Below, in pieces: positions 1 to 10,289 of a stretch of 64,000 nt of DNA (position 1 is its first letter; each line of letters starts with the position of its first letter). Position numbers and translations under genes: made by a program. The notes beneath the pieces are model-generated. The model ran no database searches. It was not told the DNA's origin and saw only the letters and a list, made by a program, of their open reading frames with translations. Source of the DNA: Prionace glauca (lineage: Eukaryota; Chordata; Chondrichthyes; Carcharhiniformes; Carcharhinidae); assembly GCA_037974335.1 (NCBI GenBank), contig CM075760.1, positions 4,628,859-4,692,858 on the forward strand. Reading direction: 5' to 3'.

Positions 1-500
1 TTAATTAGAAACATTGGGTGAATATTTTCTTTGGATCAACCTGTGATATGGAACCATTAATATTATGGTTTTTGCAGTTCATTCTCTACTTTTCCTGTAC
101 TATAACATTGGCAACTTAGAAACAGGAATAGGCCATTCAGCCCTTCGAGCCTGCTCCGTCATTCATTCTGTTCATGGCTGATCAACAAATTCAATATCCT
201 GAAACCCTGTCCCCAATATCCTTGAACCTTTCAGCCCCAAGAAATATATCTGATCTCTTCTCGAAATTAGACATTATAAAAACATAGAAACCAGAAGTGT
301 ATCTGGAGGTGCTTGTCCGATATATACCATTATTCACAGTGAAATGTCACAATACAGGATTAAATCTTGTAACTCACAGCTGTCACTTGTCAAAGCGGTG
401 AACTGTGGCTTTATTGCAGTTTTGGACAAACAAAAGGTCTTGCAGAGCCATCTAGTGGAATATTCTCTGTAAACACATTTATTCTCGAGTATTGTATCAT
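1..500. repeat. Left flank duplicated unit, copy 1
   Basis: This stretch is paralogous to about 19141-19655; both begin with the same AT-rich run and share the motif around the V-like spacer near 340-480. It includes an old CR1 3' tail at about 113-290 on minus. No gene was found. It marks the left edge of one tandem duplication unit whose second copy starts near 19141. Confidence 0.7.
113..290 (-). mobile_element. Old CR1-type LINE 3' tail
   Basis: It matches the reverse complement of the CR1 3' end consensus seen elsewhere in the window (aggccattcagcccttcgag). The same tail lies at the paralogous place 19265-19430, so it was inserted before the duplication. Confidence 0.6.
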
Positions 501-1375
501 AGAACATAGAACATAGCACACTACAGCACAAACAGGCCCTTCGGCCCACGAGTTGCGCCGATCACATCAACACCTACCAACCTACAGACCTATCTATCTA
601 TAACCCTCAATCTCATTAAACCCCATATACTCAGCTAGAAGTCTTTTAAAAGACCCCAGCGAGTTCGCCTCCACAACCACTGACGGCAGCCGATTCCATT
701 CACTCACCACCCTCTGAGTGAAAAACTTACTCCTAACATCACTTCTGAACTTCCCTCCCTGTACCTTAAATCTGTGTCCTCTCGTAGCAACCATTTCAAC
801 CCGGGGAAATAGCCTCTGAGAGTCCACCCTATCTATTCCTCTCAACATTTTGTAAACTTCTATCAGGTCGCTTCTCAACCTTCGTCTCTCCAGGGAAAAG
901 AGTCCCAGCTTCCTCAACCTAACTTCATAAGGCATGCCTCCCAGTCCAGGCAACATCCTTGTAAATCTCCTCTGTACCCTCTCAATAGCTTCTACATCTT
1001 TCCGATAGTGAGGCGACCAGAACTGCGCACAATACTCTAAATGAGGCCTGACAAGGGTCTTATAAAGTTGCAGCATTACCTCCTGACTCCTAAACTCAAT
1101 CCCTCGATTAATGAAGGCCAGTACACCATACGCCTTCTTGACCACCTCCTCCACCTGTGAGGCCGATTTAAGAGTCCTGTGGACCCGGACCCCTAGATCC
1201 TTCTGCTCTTCAACACTACTCAGACTTCTGCCCTTGATAGTGTACTCGTTCATCCCGTTGGTTCTGCCAAAATGGACGACTATGCATTTATCCGCGTTGA
1301 AGTCTATCTGCCACTTCTCCGCCCAGTCCTGCATCCTATCTATGTCCTGCTGCAACTTTTGCCATCCTTCCATCC
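501..1375 (-). mobile_element. CR1-B LINE, 5'-truncated, young insertion
   Basis: The minus strand encodes the C-terminal part of a CR1 ORF2 (259 residues), with the linker block WQIDFNADKC, then EYCAQFWSPHYRKDVEAIER, RRFTRMLPGLGG and FFTQRVVSEWNRLP. The 3' end carries the tail repeat (agaacat/agaacatag on plus). A 5-bp target repeat, atcat, sits at 496-500 and 1376-1380. The paralogous site near 19655 is empty, so the insertion postdates the unit duplication. The element lacks the endonuclease and the RT core. Confidence 0.9.
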
Positions 1376-1978
1376 ATCATGAAGGAAGCAGTGACAATTT
1401 ATGAAATTGTAGGCCGCTGAGCCTGACATTAGTGGTGGGGAAGCATTTGGAGAAGATACTGAGGGACGGGATATTTGGAGGAAAATGGACCTGTTAGTGA
1501 GAGGTGACATGGTTTCCTCTTACCAATTTGACGTGCTTTTTGAAGAGGTGACAAAGAAAATTGATGGTGGAAGGGTTTTGGATGTAATTTATACTGAGCT
1601 AGGTGAGGCGTTTGACAAAATACCAAATGGCAGACTGATACAAGAACTGAAATCAAATGAGATTCAGGGTGGACTTGCTAGATTAATACAGAACTGGCTT
1701 GATTAGACAAGGCAGAGAGTAGCGCTGCAAAGTGTTTTTCAGAATGGAGATCTGTAGCTAGTGGTGTTCCGCAAAGATCAGCGCTGGGACCTCTGTTATT
1801 TGTAGAGTATATAAATGAACGGCAGGAAAATGTGGGTGGCCTGATTAGCAAGTTTGTGGATGACACAAAGATTGGTGGAATTGCTGTTAGTGCCGAGGAT
1901 TGTCAGAGCATGCAACAGGATATAGTTAGATTGGAGACTTGGGCACAGAAATGGCAGATGGAGTTTAATTCAGACAAA

Positions 1979-2691
1979 TGATAGGATAGAGGTGGAGAGA
2001 CTCTTCCCGCTCAGAAAGGACAGTAGAACTGGAGTTTGCACATTCTCCTCGTGTCTGCGTGGGTTTTCTCCGGGTGCTCCGGTTTCCTCCCACAGTCTAA
2101 AGATGTGCGGGTTAGGTTCATTGGCTATGCTAAAATTGCCCCTTAGTGTCCTGGGATGTGTAGGTTAGAGGGATTATCAGGTAAATGTGTAGGGATATGG
2201 GGATAGGGTCTGGGTGAGATTGTGTTCGGTGCAGACTCGATGGGACGAAGGGCCTGTTTCTGCACTGTAGGGTTCTATGCTGGTTCTATATGCAGGATAG
2301 AATAGGTGTGGGGTGATGTGGCGGCGCGGGCTTGTTGGGCCGAAGGGCCTGTTTCCCGTGCTGGGTTATTCTTTGTTCTTTGTAACTAGGGGTCACAGCC
2401 TCAAGATAAAGGGGGGGCGGTTTAGAACGGAGTTGAGGAAGAACGTCTTCCCTCAAAGGGTGGTGAATCTCTGGAATTGTCTGCCCGTTGAAGTGGTGGA
2501 GGCTGCCTAGCTAAGTATTTTTAAGACGCGGGTTGATGGGTTTTTGATAAGCGAGGGGATTAAGGGTTATGGGGAGAGGGCGAGAAAGTGGAACTGAGCC
2601 ACGACAGATCAGCCATGATCTTATTGAATGGCGGGGCAGGCTCGAAGGGCTAGATGGCCTACTCCTGCTCCTATTTCTTATGTTCTTGAGA
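1979..2691 (+). mobile_element. CR1-A LINE 3' end, interrupted by a SINE
   Basis: It starts in the ERLFPLRKDSRTRG coding block, is broken at about 2031-2388 by a SINE, and resumes with the HSLKIKGGRFRTELR block. It then runs through the 3' UTR (atcagccatgatcttattga) to the octamer-like tail ending near 2691. It is itself inserted into the older CR1 (1381-3115). Confidence 0.8.
2031..2388 (+). mobile_element. V-SINE type SINE, 5'-truncated
   Basis: It begins inside the conserved core (gtgtctgcgtgggttttctc) and has the usual tail region (gtgcagactcgatgggacga). A second SINE-like 3' tail, ending in ttctttgttctttg, follows. It lies within the CR1-A copy 1979-2691. Confidence 0.75.
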
Positions 2692-3115
2692 TGCATTTTG
2701 GAGCATCACATTTAGGTATGAATTACAATGTAAATGGACGAACCCTTAGTAACACAAACATACAGAGGAATCTGGGCCTGCAGGTCTACAGTTCCTTAAA
2801 AATGGCAACACAAGGTGGCCAAGACGATTAAGAAGGCATATGGCTTTCTTGCCTTCATCAGCCAGGACATTAAGTACAGGAGTTAGGAAATCAGGTTGCA
2901 GCTACATCAAACCTTGGTTAGGTCACATTTGCAGTATTGTGTGCAGTTTTGATCACCGCATTATCAGAAGGACGTGGAAGCTTTGGAGGAAGTGCAAAGA
3001 AGGTTCACCAGGATGTTGCCTGGTCTTGAGGGTGTTGACAATGAGGAGAGGTTGAATAAACCAGGATTGTTTTCACTGGAAAGACAGAGACTGAGGGGAG
3101 ACATGATAGAAGCCG

Positions 3116-3425
3116 CCACAATTATGAAAACGCGTTTTTCCCTGCGTTCCTTTGTTTCTCTCACTGCCTATATCTTTGTTTCTCATGTTCTGTACCCACT
3201 TGCCTCTCTTCGCACTTCCATCTGTATTGCCACCAATTATCCGCATCTGTTCCTCTCACTCCTTCTTCACCATTTCTTCATCTAATTCCATTCCAACCTC
3301 CGTCTCTCCCTCTCTCTTCTCTCTGCTTGTCCCACTATTTATCTCCCGCTTTCTCCCTCATTTCACTTTCCTCTTGTCGATCTCTCCGAATCTCTATTCT
3401 ATCTATTCTATCTCTATTCTATCTC
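3116..3425. repeat. Pyrimidine-rich low-complexity tract
   Basis: C/T-rich stretch on plus with repeats of tctattctatc towards its end. No coding pattern. It is the target into which the CR1-B copy at 3426 inserted, and pyrimidine sequence resumes after 3930. Confidence 0.6.
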
Positions 3426-3930
3426 GCCTCACTATAGGAAAGACGTAGAAGCTATTGAAAGGGTGCAGAGGAGATTTACAAGGATGTTGCCTGGACTGGG
3501 AGGCATGCCTTATGAAGATAGGTTGAGGGAGAGGGGACTCTTTTCCCTAGAGAGGAGAAGGTTGAGAGGCGACCTGATAGAAGTTTATAAAATGTTGAGA
3601 GGAATAGATAGGGTGGACTCTCAGAGGCTATTTCCCCAGGTTGAAATGGTCGCTACGAGAGGACACAGATTTAAGGTGCGGGGAGGGAAGTACAGAGGTG
3701 ATGTTAGGGGTAAGTTTTTCACTCAGAGGGTGGTGAGTGAATGGAATTGGCTGCCGTCATTGGTGGTGGAGGCGAACTCGCTGGGGTCTTTTAAAAGACT
3801 TCTGGATGAGTATATGGGGTTTAATGGGATTGGGGGTTATAGATAGGTCTATAGATTGGTGGGGTTGATGTGATCGGTGCAACTCGAGGGCCGAAGGGCC
3901 TGTTTGTGCTGTAATGTTCTATGTTCTATC
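3426..3930 (+). mobile_element. CR1-B LINE 3' end
   Basis: Encodes the last 127 residues of a CR1 ORF2 (RRFTRMLPGLGG, FSLERRRLRGDLIEVYKMLR, FFTQRVVSEWNWLP). The 3' UTR has cgatcggtgcaactcgaggg and the tail atgttctatgttctat. Severely 5'-truncated. Confidence 0.88.
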
Positions 3931-4069
3931 TCTCCCTATCAATGCCTCTATATCTATCATTAACTCTGCCTTTGATTCACTCCCTCTCTTTCCATCTGCT
4001 TATCTTCATTTAACATACAATTTGTGTGTTACAAGTCATGCTACATGAAATGGAGAAAAATATAATAAT

Positions 4070-4260
4070 GTATCTCAGTCAGACGCCACATGAGACAGCA
4101 GTGCCTGTTGTAGGGCCTCACACAGTTACCCTTTGACCCGCCTGCCCTGATCTCTGCTAGTGGAATGTTTGCTATTGCCATTTCCTGGTTGCCATCAGTT
4201 AGGTCAGCAGTGCTGTCGGTGGGGATGTGTATTTGCTGTGGCTGAGGAGTTTGCTGCTAC
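4070..4260 (-). repeat. Low-copy segment of unknown nature, copy 1
   Basis: It shares blocks with 38340-38545 and 44700-44920 (same strand) and with 28235-28450 (opposite strand), including the gacctaactgatgg and cacagcaaatacac-like motifs. It could be the relic of a V exon, since an acceptor-like ctgtaac-t-cag and a V-start-like PSVTAS appear in the 38 kb copy. No intact reading frame or convincing RSS was found. Confidence 0.35.
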
Positions 4261-4282
4261 AGACAATGTTGGTGGGTTAAGT

Positions 4283-4400
4283 GCATCGACCCGAACAGGC
4301 GTCGGGGGACTGTGGCGACTAGCGGAATTTCACAGTAACTTCATTGCAGTGTTAATGTAAGCCTTACTTCTGACTAATAAATAGACTTTAACTTTTACTT
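4283..4400 (+). mobile_element. SINE 3' tail
   Basis: The tail (tggcgactagcggaatttca, ttcattgcagtgttaatgta) is the same as those at 12480, 21780, 31030 and 53810. The 5' part is missing. Confidence 0.65.
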
Positions 4401-4432
4401 TAAAATGGGATAGACATATGGGACTATCTCTT

Positions 4433-4772
4433 GCTGGAAACCAGAACTAGAGGGCTCAGCCTCAAAATTAGTCGGGGTTGGGGGGAAGCAGTTTAGAACG
4501 GAGTTGAGGAGGAACTTCTTCACTCAAAGGGTGGTGAATCTCTGGAATTCTCTGCCCATTGAAGTGGTGGAGGCTGCCTCGTTGAATATGTTTAAGTCAC
4601 GGGTAGATAGATTTTTGACCAATAAGGGAATTAAGGGTTATGGGGAGCAGGCAGGAAAGTGGAACTGATCCACTATCAGATCAGCCATGATCTTATTGAA
4701 TGGCGGGGTAGGCTCGAAGGTCTAGATGGTCTACTCCTGCCCCTATTTCTTGTGTTCTTATGTTCCTGATGA
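4433..4772 (+). mobile_element. CR1-A LINE 3' end
   Basis: Covers the last about 60 coding codons (RRNFFTQRVVNLWNSLP region) and the 3' UTR with tail. Plus orientation, strongly 5'-truncated. Confidence 0.8.
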
Positions 4773-5220
4773 CTCTATGATATCTCAGTGTTTCCTCCCG
4801 AGTGAAAATCCGTTCGCACCCTAATCGCACTAAACAATCTATTATTGTCTGTAAGATGGTGGTAATGACGACTGTGGCGGGTCAAGTACATTTGACTATC
4901 CTCCGATTTTCAGCATGATTTGAATCTGAATTCTAAACTCCCGCCTATTTGATCTTTCACCATTGAAACATCTTTTTCTGATCTTAGTCATGGAGGTCTG
5001 TCAACAGCTGATGTCCTCAGGAGCTAAGGCAGAAGGCCTTAAAATGCATCTATAAATGTTAAATGCATGTTAATGTTAAAATGCATCTATAATACTATCA
5101 TTGCCCACGGCAGCCCTGCTCATTGCCTTTGTTCGCTGCTCTCATTTTGACCTATCTTTTTTTTGCCCTGTGTGTTTGAGAGATATTCCTGCAGATATTC
5201 GGAACTGTAAGGAGGAGGGA

Positions 5221-5259
5221 GGTTTTTGTTCAGTGACTGCCGCACTTCTTCTCAATCTG
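5221..5259 (-). promoter_or_regulatory. 23-RSS of V2a
   Basis: On minus it reads heptamer CAGATTG, a 23-nt spacer, and a perfect nonamer ACAAAAACC. The heptamer has lost the usual third-position C, so recombination is expected to be poor although the nonamer is ideal. Confidence 0.7.
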
Positions 5260-5536
5260 GGTTCTATCACACTGTAATACACAGTGGTACCCCCGCTCTC
5301 TGAGTTTTCAATAGCCAATTCGCCCCATTTTTCCGCAGTGGAAAATTTCAATTCAGTTCGGTCCTTTCTCTCTTTGCCTTGTTGGGACTCGCCTTATTAT
5401 CCACTCCAGTTGCTGTCCGGATTTTTGTTTGTACCAATGCTGGATATCTCTTAGCTGTAGTTTATCCACACCACATCCTTGCTTGGGATTGTTCTAGAAG
5501 CTGGAGACTGGAACATTCCACCCAAGAGACATCGAC
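5260..5536 (-). pseudogene. V2a antigen-receptor V exon (dead)
   Basis: A TCR-type V exon on minus. An acceptor (cttacag) lies just before 5536. The start reads as FQSPASRTIPSKDVVWINYS, the middle contains an EISSI block followed by a degraded W-Y-R-Q region, and the end reads KWGELAIENSESGG then TTVYYSVIEP. Related copies are V2b (23226-24123) and V2c (39515-40262). It is broken: the conserved first Cys position is followed by a stop, the frame shifts in framework 2, and the conserved second Cys of YYC is Ser. The leader exon was not found; a fold-back element sits just upstream at 5567-5780. Assignment to alpha/delta rather than another receptor chain is inference from similarity of style (N-C-S-Y, W-Y-R-Q) in its siblings. 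Confidence 0.75.
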
Positions 5537-5566
5537 CTGTAAGACTGTTCACTGAATGAAATACAG

Positions 5567-5780
5567 TAAAAAGTCTGACAATACCAGGTTTTAGTCCAAC
5601 CGATTTATTTGATAATAATTTGAATGGAGAGTTCACTCTCCATTCACCTGACGAAGAGGGTAACCTCGAAAGCTTGCTTGCTTGTGAGAATATTATCAAA
5701 TAAATCGGTTGGACTAAAACCTGGTGTTGTCAGACTTTTTACTGTGTTTACGCCAGTCCAACGCCGGCATACCAAAATCA
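5567..5780. mobile_element. Fold-back element, copy 1 (214 bp)
   Basis: The ends are inverted copies of each other: one reads ccaggttttagtccaaccga, the other tcggttggactaaaacctgg. It is flanked by an 18-bp target duplication (tcactgaatgaaaYacag, one mismatch) at 5549-5566 and 5781-5798. The paralogous sites near 24135 and 40275 are empty. The long duplication fits LINE-type integration better than a cut-and-paste transposon. Confidence 0.85.
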
Positions 5781-6496
5781 TCACTGAATGAAACACAGGA
5801 GCAAAGAATAAACACTGCTAGTTGTATTGAATACAACTCCTGGACTTTAATGCTAGCAGCGCCGGAATGAAGAATGATAGTTTCACTTCTTGCCGATAAT
5901 ACATCTTCCAGTTCACATGTCAAACGGAAAACGGTGCCCACACATCACAGGACGAACATATACTGAGTGAACATACTAAATCTTCGCATAATTGTAGACA
6001 GAATCAACCAATCAAAGTCTCTGTCACGTGGGTTTGCTGCTTTTGGATTGGTTAGCGATGAACTTTCGTCACCTGCGATGCAAGTTTGTTGATCCTCTGC
6101 CCCCCTTCACAGGCAGCTCACATCAGAATGTTAGTTGTACAAAAGCCAGTTCTTCCCTCTATGAGGGGAGATGAGGAATCCCTTTGGGTTAGCGCCTCTG
6201 AAAATGGGCTTTCTTGGTCCCAGGTGCTTGAATCCAGTGAAATCATTTCCGACCGAACGACATGTTTCACTGTACCTCACTGAGTGGACACATTCAGCAC
6301 AGCCTGAATAATCCTTTCATTCTACAACGACAAGATCTGCACTCCATCCCTTCAAGACGTCAACAATTCAGGACAATCTGAGGAACCTCTCCCTGAGAGA
6401 ATGGGCAAAGCCTGTGGACCAACACCCCTTATTTGAGTCGCAGCACTTGGGAGAGAGAAATAGATGTGTAGAAACTGTCTGATCGGAAGGTGCAGT

Positions 6497-6535
6497 AGAT
6501 ATTGTATTGGGGCGCTCAGTCTTTGTCTCACAGTG
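6497..6535 (-). promoter_or_regulatory. 23-RSS of V1a
   Basis: On minus: heptamer CACTGTG (6529-6535), a 23-nt spacer (6506-6528), nonamer ACAATATCT (6497-6505). It directly follows the C-A-M-R codons of V1a. A 23-bp spacer is usual for TCR V segments. Confidence 0.88.
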
Positions 6536-6927
6536 CCTCATCGCACAGTGATACACTCCAGCGTCTGACATGGCCGTGCTGTCGATGCCGAGAATGTTAT
6601 AACTTCTTGTTGGGTCAATAAAGAGCGTGAACCGCCCCTCTGTGATGTTGCCGCTAATAGCCGATAGGATGAATGTCGGACCTCGATTCCTTAGTTGTCT
6701 ATACCACTGGACACGGTCGGTGCCGCTAGTACTTGCATTGCACCGGATTTCAATCGCTTGTCCTTCTTGTGCATTTATCAGCTCTGGTTGTTGGATCACT
6801 GCCTCTCCGCCCATAACTGTTGAGAACAAAAAAAAATGAGAAACACGAAAGAAACAGATGGAACTACGATTGTTTGCACAAAATACTCACCTAAAATCAA
6901 TAAATTGAAAGTTACTATTTCATTCAT
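6536..6927 (-). CDS. V1a antigen-receptor V segment (intact, two exons)
   Basis: Germline V gene segment that would join to a (D)J element to make the variable domain of an antigen-receptor chain on lymphocytes. Leader exon 6891-6927 encodes MNEIVTFNLLIL and ends with donor GTGAGT. A 74-nt intron ends in ctcaacag. V exon 6816-6536 is open throughout. Counting from the split Val as 1, the conserved Cys is residue 26 (EIRC), Trp 38 (QWYRQ) and Cys 91 (AGVYHC), then AMR directly before the RSS. Framework 3 reads GRFTLFIDPTRSYN. V1b and V1c are near-identical siblings at 25.1 and 41.0 kb. The chain is most likely TCR alpha/delta type; gamma or a shark-specific receptor is not excluded. No frame damage was seen, so it is probably usable. 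Confidence 0.88.
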
Positions 6928-7106
6928 TGCGTTTCCCTATTTATTGCGTTCAGTGGATCAGAAGTATTGCAGGAAATTTGATTCCCTTTGGGATGATTCT
7001 GGTGTGCAATTGATTTTATCCTCTGCCTGCTATGAAAGTACGTTTCTCTTATATTTGCACGGAGGGTCAGAGAGCATTGAAATGCTGAGGTTCTAAGCTG
7101 CCCCTC

Positions 7107-7120
7107 ACGCCCTCTGGTGT
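7107..7120 (-). promoter_or_regulatory. CTCF-like motif upstream of V1a
   Basis: On minus ACACCAGAGGGCGT fits 12 of 14 positions of CCASYAGRKGGCRS. It lies about 190 bp upstream of the V1a start codon, and the same position beside V1b and V1c has equivalent sites. Binding is inferred only. Confidence 0.5.
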
Positions 7121-7359
7121 TCACATTTATCATCCGATGAATCAAAAACATTTTTGGTCTCTGAGAATTGGCAGAAGCTAATGACGTTGGAGTCAGACTT
7201 TTGACCTTTCAGAACCTTAGACCTGGGCTGAAACCCAACCCTGACAGCGTGCGGTCAGTGAGGAACTGAGTAGGGAAATGGGACAGACATTTGGCCTTCA
7301 ACTAGGATCTAACCGGTTTGAAACTCAGTGGAGAAACATACGATTTGTTTGTAAGCTGT

Positions 7360-7445
7360 AGAGTGGTCGTACGGACTCGAAACATTAACACTCTTTCTCA
7401 CTCCACAGATGCTCTCAGACCTGCACTTATTTGAATATTTGCAGT
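7360..7445. repeat. Interspersed repeat fragment
   Basis: The block actcgaaacattaacact followed by ccacagatgctctcagacct recurs at about 26715-26765 and 42575-42660. It resembles the other end of the repeat at 26125-26262 (gcaggtctggcagcatctgt). It is present in all three paralogous units, so it is old. Confidence 0.55.
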
Positions 7446-7611
7446 AACAGTAGTTGCAACATTGGCAACGCATAACAATAAATTTAGTTAAATATCTTAA
7501 AAATCAGATAATGTCAAGTTAATAGGATGTTCCCATATCTGCTGGATGATGACATTTTCTTTAACAAAGTTACTGAGCATTATCTGGAACTCCTCCCGAT
7601 GTTGAATAACG

Positions 7612-8366
7612 TTGAACATTTTGGTAGGACAAACTTGAATGCGGATTACAGGGTCAACGGCAGGGTTCTGAAGAATGTGGAGGATCAGAGAGATCTTGGG
7701 GTTCATATCCACAGATCTCTGAAGGTTGCCACTCAAGTGGATAGAGCAGTGAAGAAGGCTTACAGTGTGTTAGCGTTTATTAACTGGGGGAATGAGTTTA
7801 AGAGCCGTGGGGTTATGCTGCAACAATCCCGGATGTTGGTGAGACCACATTTGGAATATTGTGTTCAGTTCTGGTCACCTCGCTATAAGAAGGATGTGGA
7901 AGCATTGGAGAGAGTGTAGAGGAGATTTACGTGGGTGCTGCCTGGTCTGGAGGGTGGGTCTTATGAGGAAAGTTTGAGGGAACTGGGGCTTTTCTCTTTC
8001 GAGCGGAGGAGGATGAGAAGCGAGTTAATAGAGGTTTATAAGATGATGAGGGGTAATGATAGAATGGACTATTTCCTCGGGTGGATATAGCTGTTACTAG
8101 GGGGCATAACTATAAGGTTCATGGTGGGAGATATATGAGGGATGTCCAAGGTAGATTCTTCACTCAGAGTGGTTGGGGTGTGGAATACACTGCTTGCTGT
8201 CATGGTGGAGTCAGACACTTTAAGAACTGTCAAGCGGTTATTGGGTAGGCACATGGAGAACACCAGAATGATAGGGAGTGGGAAAGCTTGACCCTGAGTT
8301 TGGACATAGCTTGGCACAACATTGAGGGCCTAAGAGCCTGTAGTGTGCTGTAATGTTCTATGTTCT
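7612..8366 (+). mobile_element. CR1-C-like LINE 3' region
   Basis: Plus strand encodes degraded CR1 ORF2: HFGRTNLNADYRVNGR, DLGVHIHRSLKVATQV, then EYCVQFWSPRYKKDVEALER before a stop. Tail atgttctatgttct. It is inserted into the region paralogous to 27.1-27.3 and 42.7-42.84 kb, where it is absent. Confidence 0.82.
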
Positions 8367-8374
8367 ACCCCCTA

Positions 8375-8388
8375 CTGCCCTCTGGTGG
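8375..8388 (-). promoter_or_regulatory. CTCF consensus match, unit 1
   Basis: CCACCAGAGGGCAG on minus matches CCASYAGRKGGCRS at all 14 positions. Equivalent matches lie at 27271 and 42841 in the paralogous units. Confidence 0.6.
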
Positions 8389-8654
8389 TGGCGACATGAA
8401 GTGCAAGGTACAGCGCCCAAGCAATTCAACCTCCAGGATTCAAGTTTGCTCGCAACAATTACCGATCCTAAATTCTAGAACAGTTTTAAAATGTTTTTCC
8501 TTGCATTTTACTCGGCATCTTTTGATGACAAACCTCTTTTTCATGAGTAGGCTGCCTGATTATTAATTGTTTCCTAACTTGTCCCACCACCTCATCTTTT
8601 CCTTGCTCCATCCTCCCCTTTGACATTTAACCGTTCCTGCATTCCACTCAGTTA

Positions 8655-9752
8655 CTGACCTATAGAAACCCTACAGTGCAGAAGGAGGGCATTTGGCTCT
8701 TCGAGACTGCACCGACAACAATCCCACCCCAGGCCCACTGACCTACACATCCTAGGGTAATTTAGCATGACCTATCAACCTTTGGACTGTGGGAGGAAAC
8801 CGGAGCATCCGGAGGAAACCCACGCAGAGACTGGGAGAACTGCAGAGCTGGGCCGAGAGGTGGCGGATGGAGTTTAATGCGGAGAAGTGTGAGGTAATTC
8901 ATTTCGGTAGAAATAACAGATGTGTTGAGTATAGTGCTAACGGGAGGACTTTGAATAGTGTGGATGAACAGAGGGATCTAGGTGTATGTGTACATAGATC
9001 CCTGAAAGTTGGGAATCAAGTAGATAAGGTTGTTAAGAAGGCATACGGTGTCTTGGCGTTTATTGGTAGGGGGATTGAATTTAGGAGTTGCAACGTCATG
9101 TTGCAACTGTACACAACTCTGGTGCGGCCGCACTTGGAGTACTGTGTGCAGTTCTGGTCCCCACATTACAGGAAGGATGTGGAGGCTTTGGAGAGGGTGC
9201 AGAGGAGGTTTACCAGGATGTTGCCTGGTATGGAGGAGAGGTCCTATGAGGAGAGGCTGAGGGATTTGGGGTTGTTTTCGCTGGAAAGAAGGCGGCTAAG
9301 AAGGAATCTTATTGAAACATATAAGATGATTAGAGGTTTAGATAGGGTGGATTGTGATAGCCTTTTTCCTCTGATGGAGAAATCTAGCACGAGGGGACAT
9401 GGCTTTAAATTAAGGGGTGGTAGTTATAGGACGGATGTCAGGGGTAGGTTCTTTACCCAGAGGGTGGTGAGGGACTGGAATGCCCTGCCAGCTGCAGTTG
9501 TAAATGCGCCTAGTTTGGGGGCGTTTAAGAGATCCGTGGATAGGTTTATGGACGAAAAGGGATTGGTTTAGGCTAGTGGGTCATTATTTTTGTAACTGGT
9601 CGGTGCAACATCGTGGGCCAAAGGGCCTGTTCTGCGCTGTAATGTTCTATGTTCTAACGTGTGAAAATCGCACAGTCCGTGACCCAAGCTGGGAATCGAA
9701 CGAGTCCCTGGCACTCATGAGGCAGCAGTGCCAACCACAGTGCCGCCCAGTT
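8655..9752 (-). mobile_element. V-SINE type SINE split by a CR1-C
   Basis: The minus-strand SINE tail and core are at about 8655-8824 (cctttggactgtgggaggaa) and its head is at about 9655-9752 (ggcagcagtgccaaccacag). The intervening 830 bp are the CR1-C copy 8825-9654. Confidence 0.7.
8825..9654 (+). mobile_element. CR1-C LINE, long open 3' ORF2 part
   Basis: Open for about 250 residues of CR1 ORF2 C-terminal region: LQSWAERWRMEFNAEKCEVI, DLGVCVHRSLKVGNQVDKVV, RRFTRMLPGMEE, FFTQRVVRDWNALP. The 3' end has tcggtgcaacatcgtgggcc and the tail atgttctatgttct. It is 5'-truncated: the RT active-site motifs and endonuclease are missing. The unbroken frame suggests recent insertion. Confidence 0.9.
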
Positions 9753-9999
9753 TACCTGTCCTGAGGCTCGGTATCCCACCTCCGCTCCCAGCACTCCCAG
9801 TCGAATGGGGTCTTTGAGTTACTAACTGTCCGTCCTCACTGCCCTTTCTGCTTTCCCAACTTTATCTGCCATTGTGAATACTTAGAACTTCTTACGCCTG
9901 TCACTTTTTTCTCGAGTTTGGGTGAAAACAATCATTTAAAATGTTCAGTCTATTTCCGTGAAAGTCCTGCTGAGTATCTCCAGAATTTCAACAAAAAGA

Positions 10000-10195
10000 A
10001 CAAAGAACAGTACAGCACAGGAAGCCCTGAGCCGCTCATTGGTCTAACTAGACCATTCGTTTGTATCCCTCCATTCCCAGGCTGCTCATGCGACTATCTA
10101 GGTAAGTCTTAAACAATGCCAGCGTGTCTGCCTCACCACCCTACCTGGCAGCGCATTCCAGGCCCCCACCACCCTCTGAGTAAAAAACTGTGCAA
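10000..10195 (-). mobile_element. CR1-type LINE 3' tail (family E)
   Basis: On plus it begins aacaaagaacagtacagcac and ends in the coding-derived caccaccctctgagtaaaaa, the reverse of a CR1 3' end. Related tails lie at 25692-25772 and, on plus, 33237-33540. Confidence 0.6.
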
Positions 10196-10269
10196 AAAAA
10201 ATTCCCATTTGCAGTTCAGACACTACACCGCTCCTATTGCATTCCAGTTCATGTGGCCATTAGGAATGA

Positions 10270-10289
10270 GGGGGGGGGGGGGGGGGGGG
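10270..10289 (+). repeat. Poly-G run
   Basis: About 20 consecutive G in a segment that is otherwise paralogous to 37.5 and 43.3 kb, where no G run is present. A likely site of replication slippage or of assembly uncertainty. Confidence 0.85.

Larger units (their letters stand above)
1381..3115 (+). mobile_element. Old CR1 LINE RT region, split by a CR1-A copy
   Basis: Degenerate RT coding sequence: traces of the FDKIPNGRLIQEL-like motif A region, a SGVP-like motif near 1760, and a V-DD-TKI-like motif C near 1860. It breaks off at about 1978 and resumes at about 2692 with the EMHFGASHLG-like segment and RRFTRMLPGL. The piece between is the younger CR1-A copy. The first part is shared with 19660-20131, so it predates the duplication. 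Many stops mean it is a relic. Confidence 0.75.

Noticed and set aside
310-380. A CACTGTG on minus followed by a phrase resembling a J segment (YIGQAPPDTLL), with a paralogue near 19480
   Set aside because: No nonamer at a 12-nt spacing (only about 4 of 9 positions), no F-G-x-G motif, and the paralogue has stops; a chance heptamer is more likely.
1111-1404. Plus-strand frames such as the one reading CEADLRVLWTRTPRSF, seen repeatedly across the window
   Set aside because: They are antisense shadows of CR1 ORF2 and recur wherever CR1-B is inserted.
10270-10289. G-quadruplex regulatory element
   Set aside because: A plain 20-G homopolymer missing from both paralogues is better explained by slippage or assembly; no supporting context.
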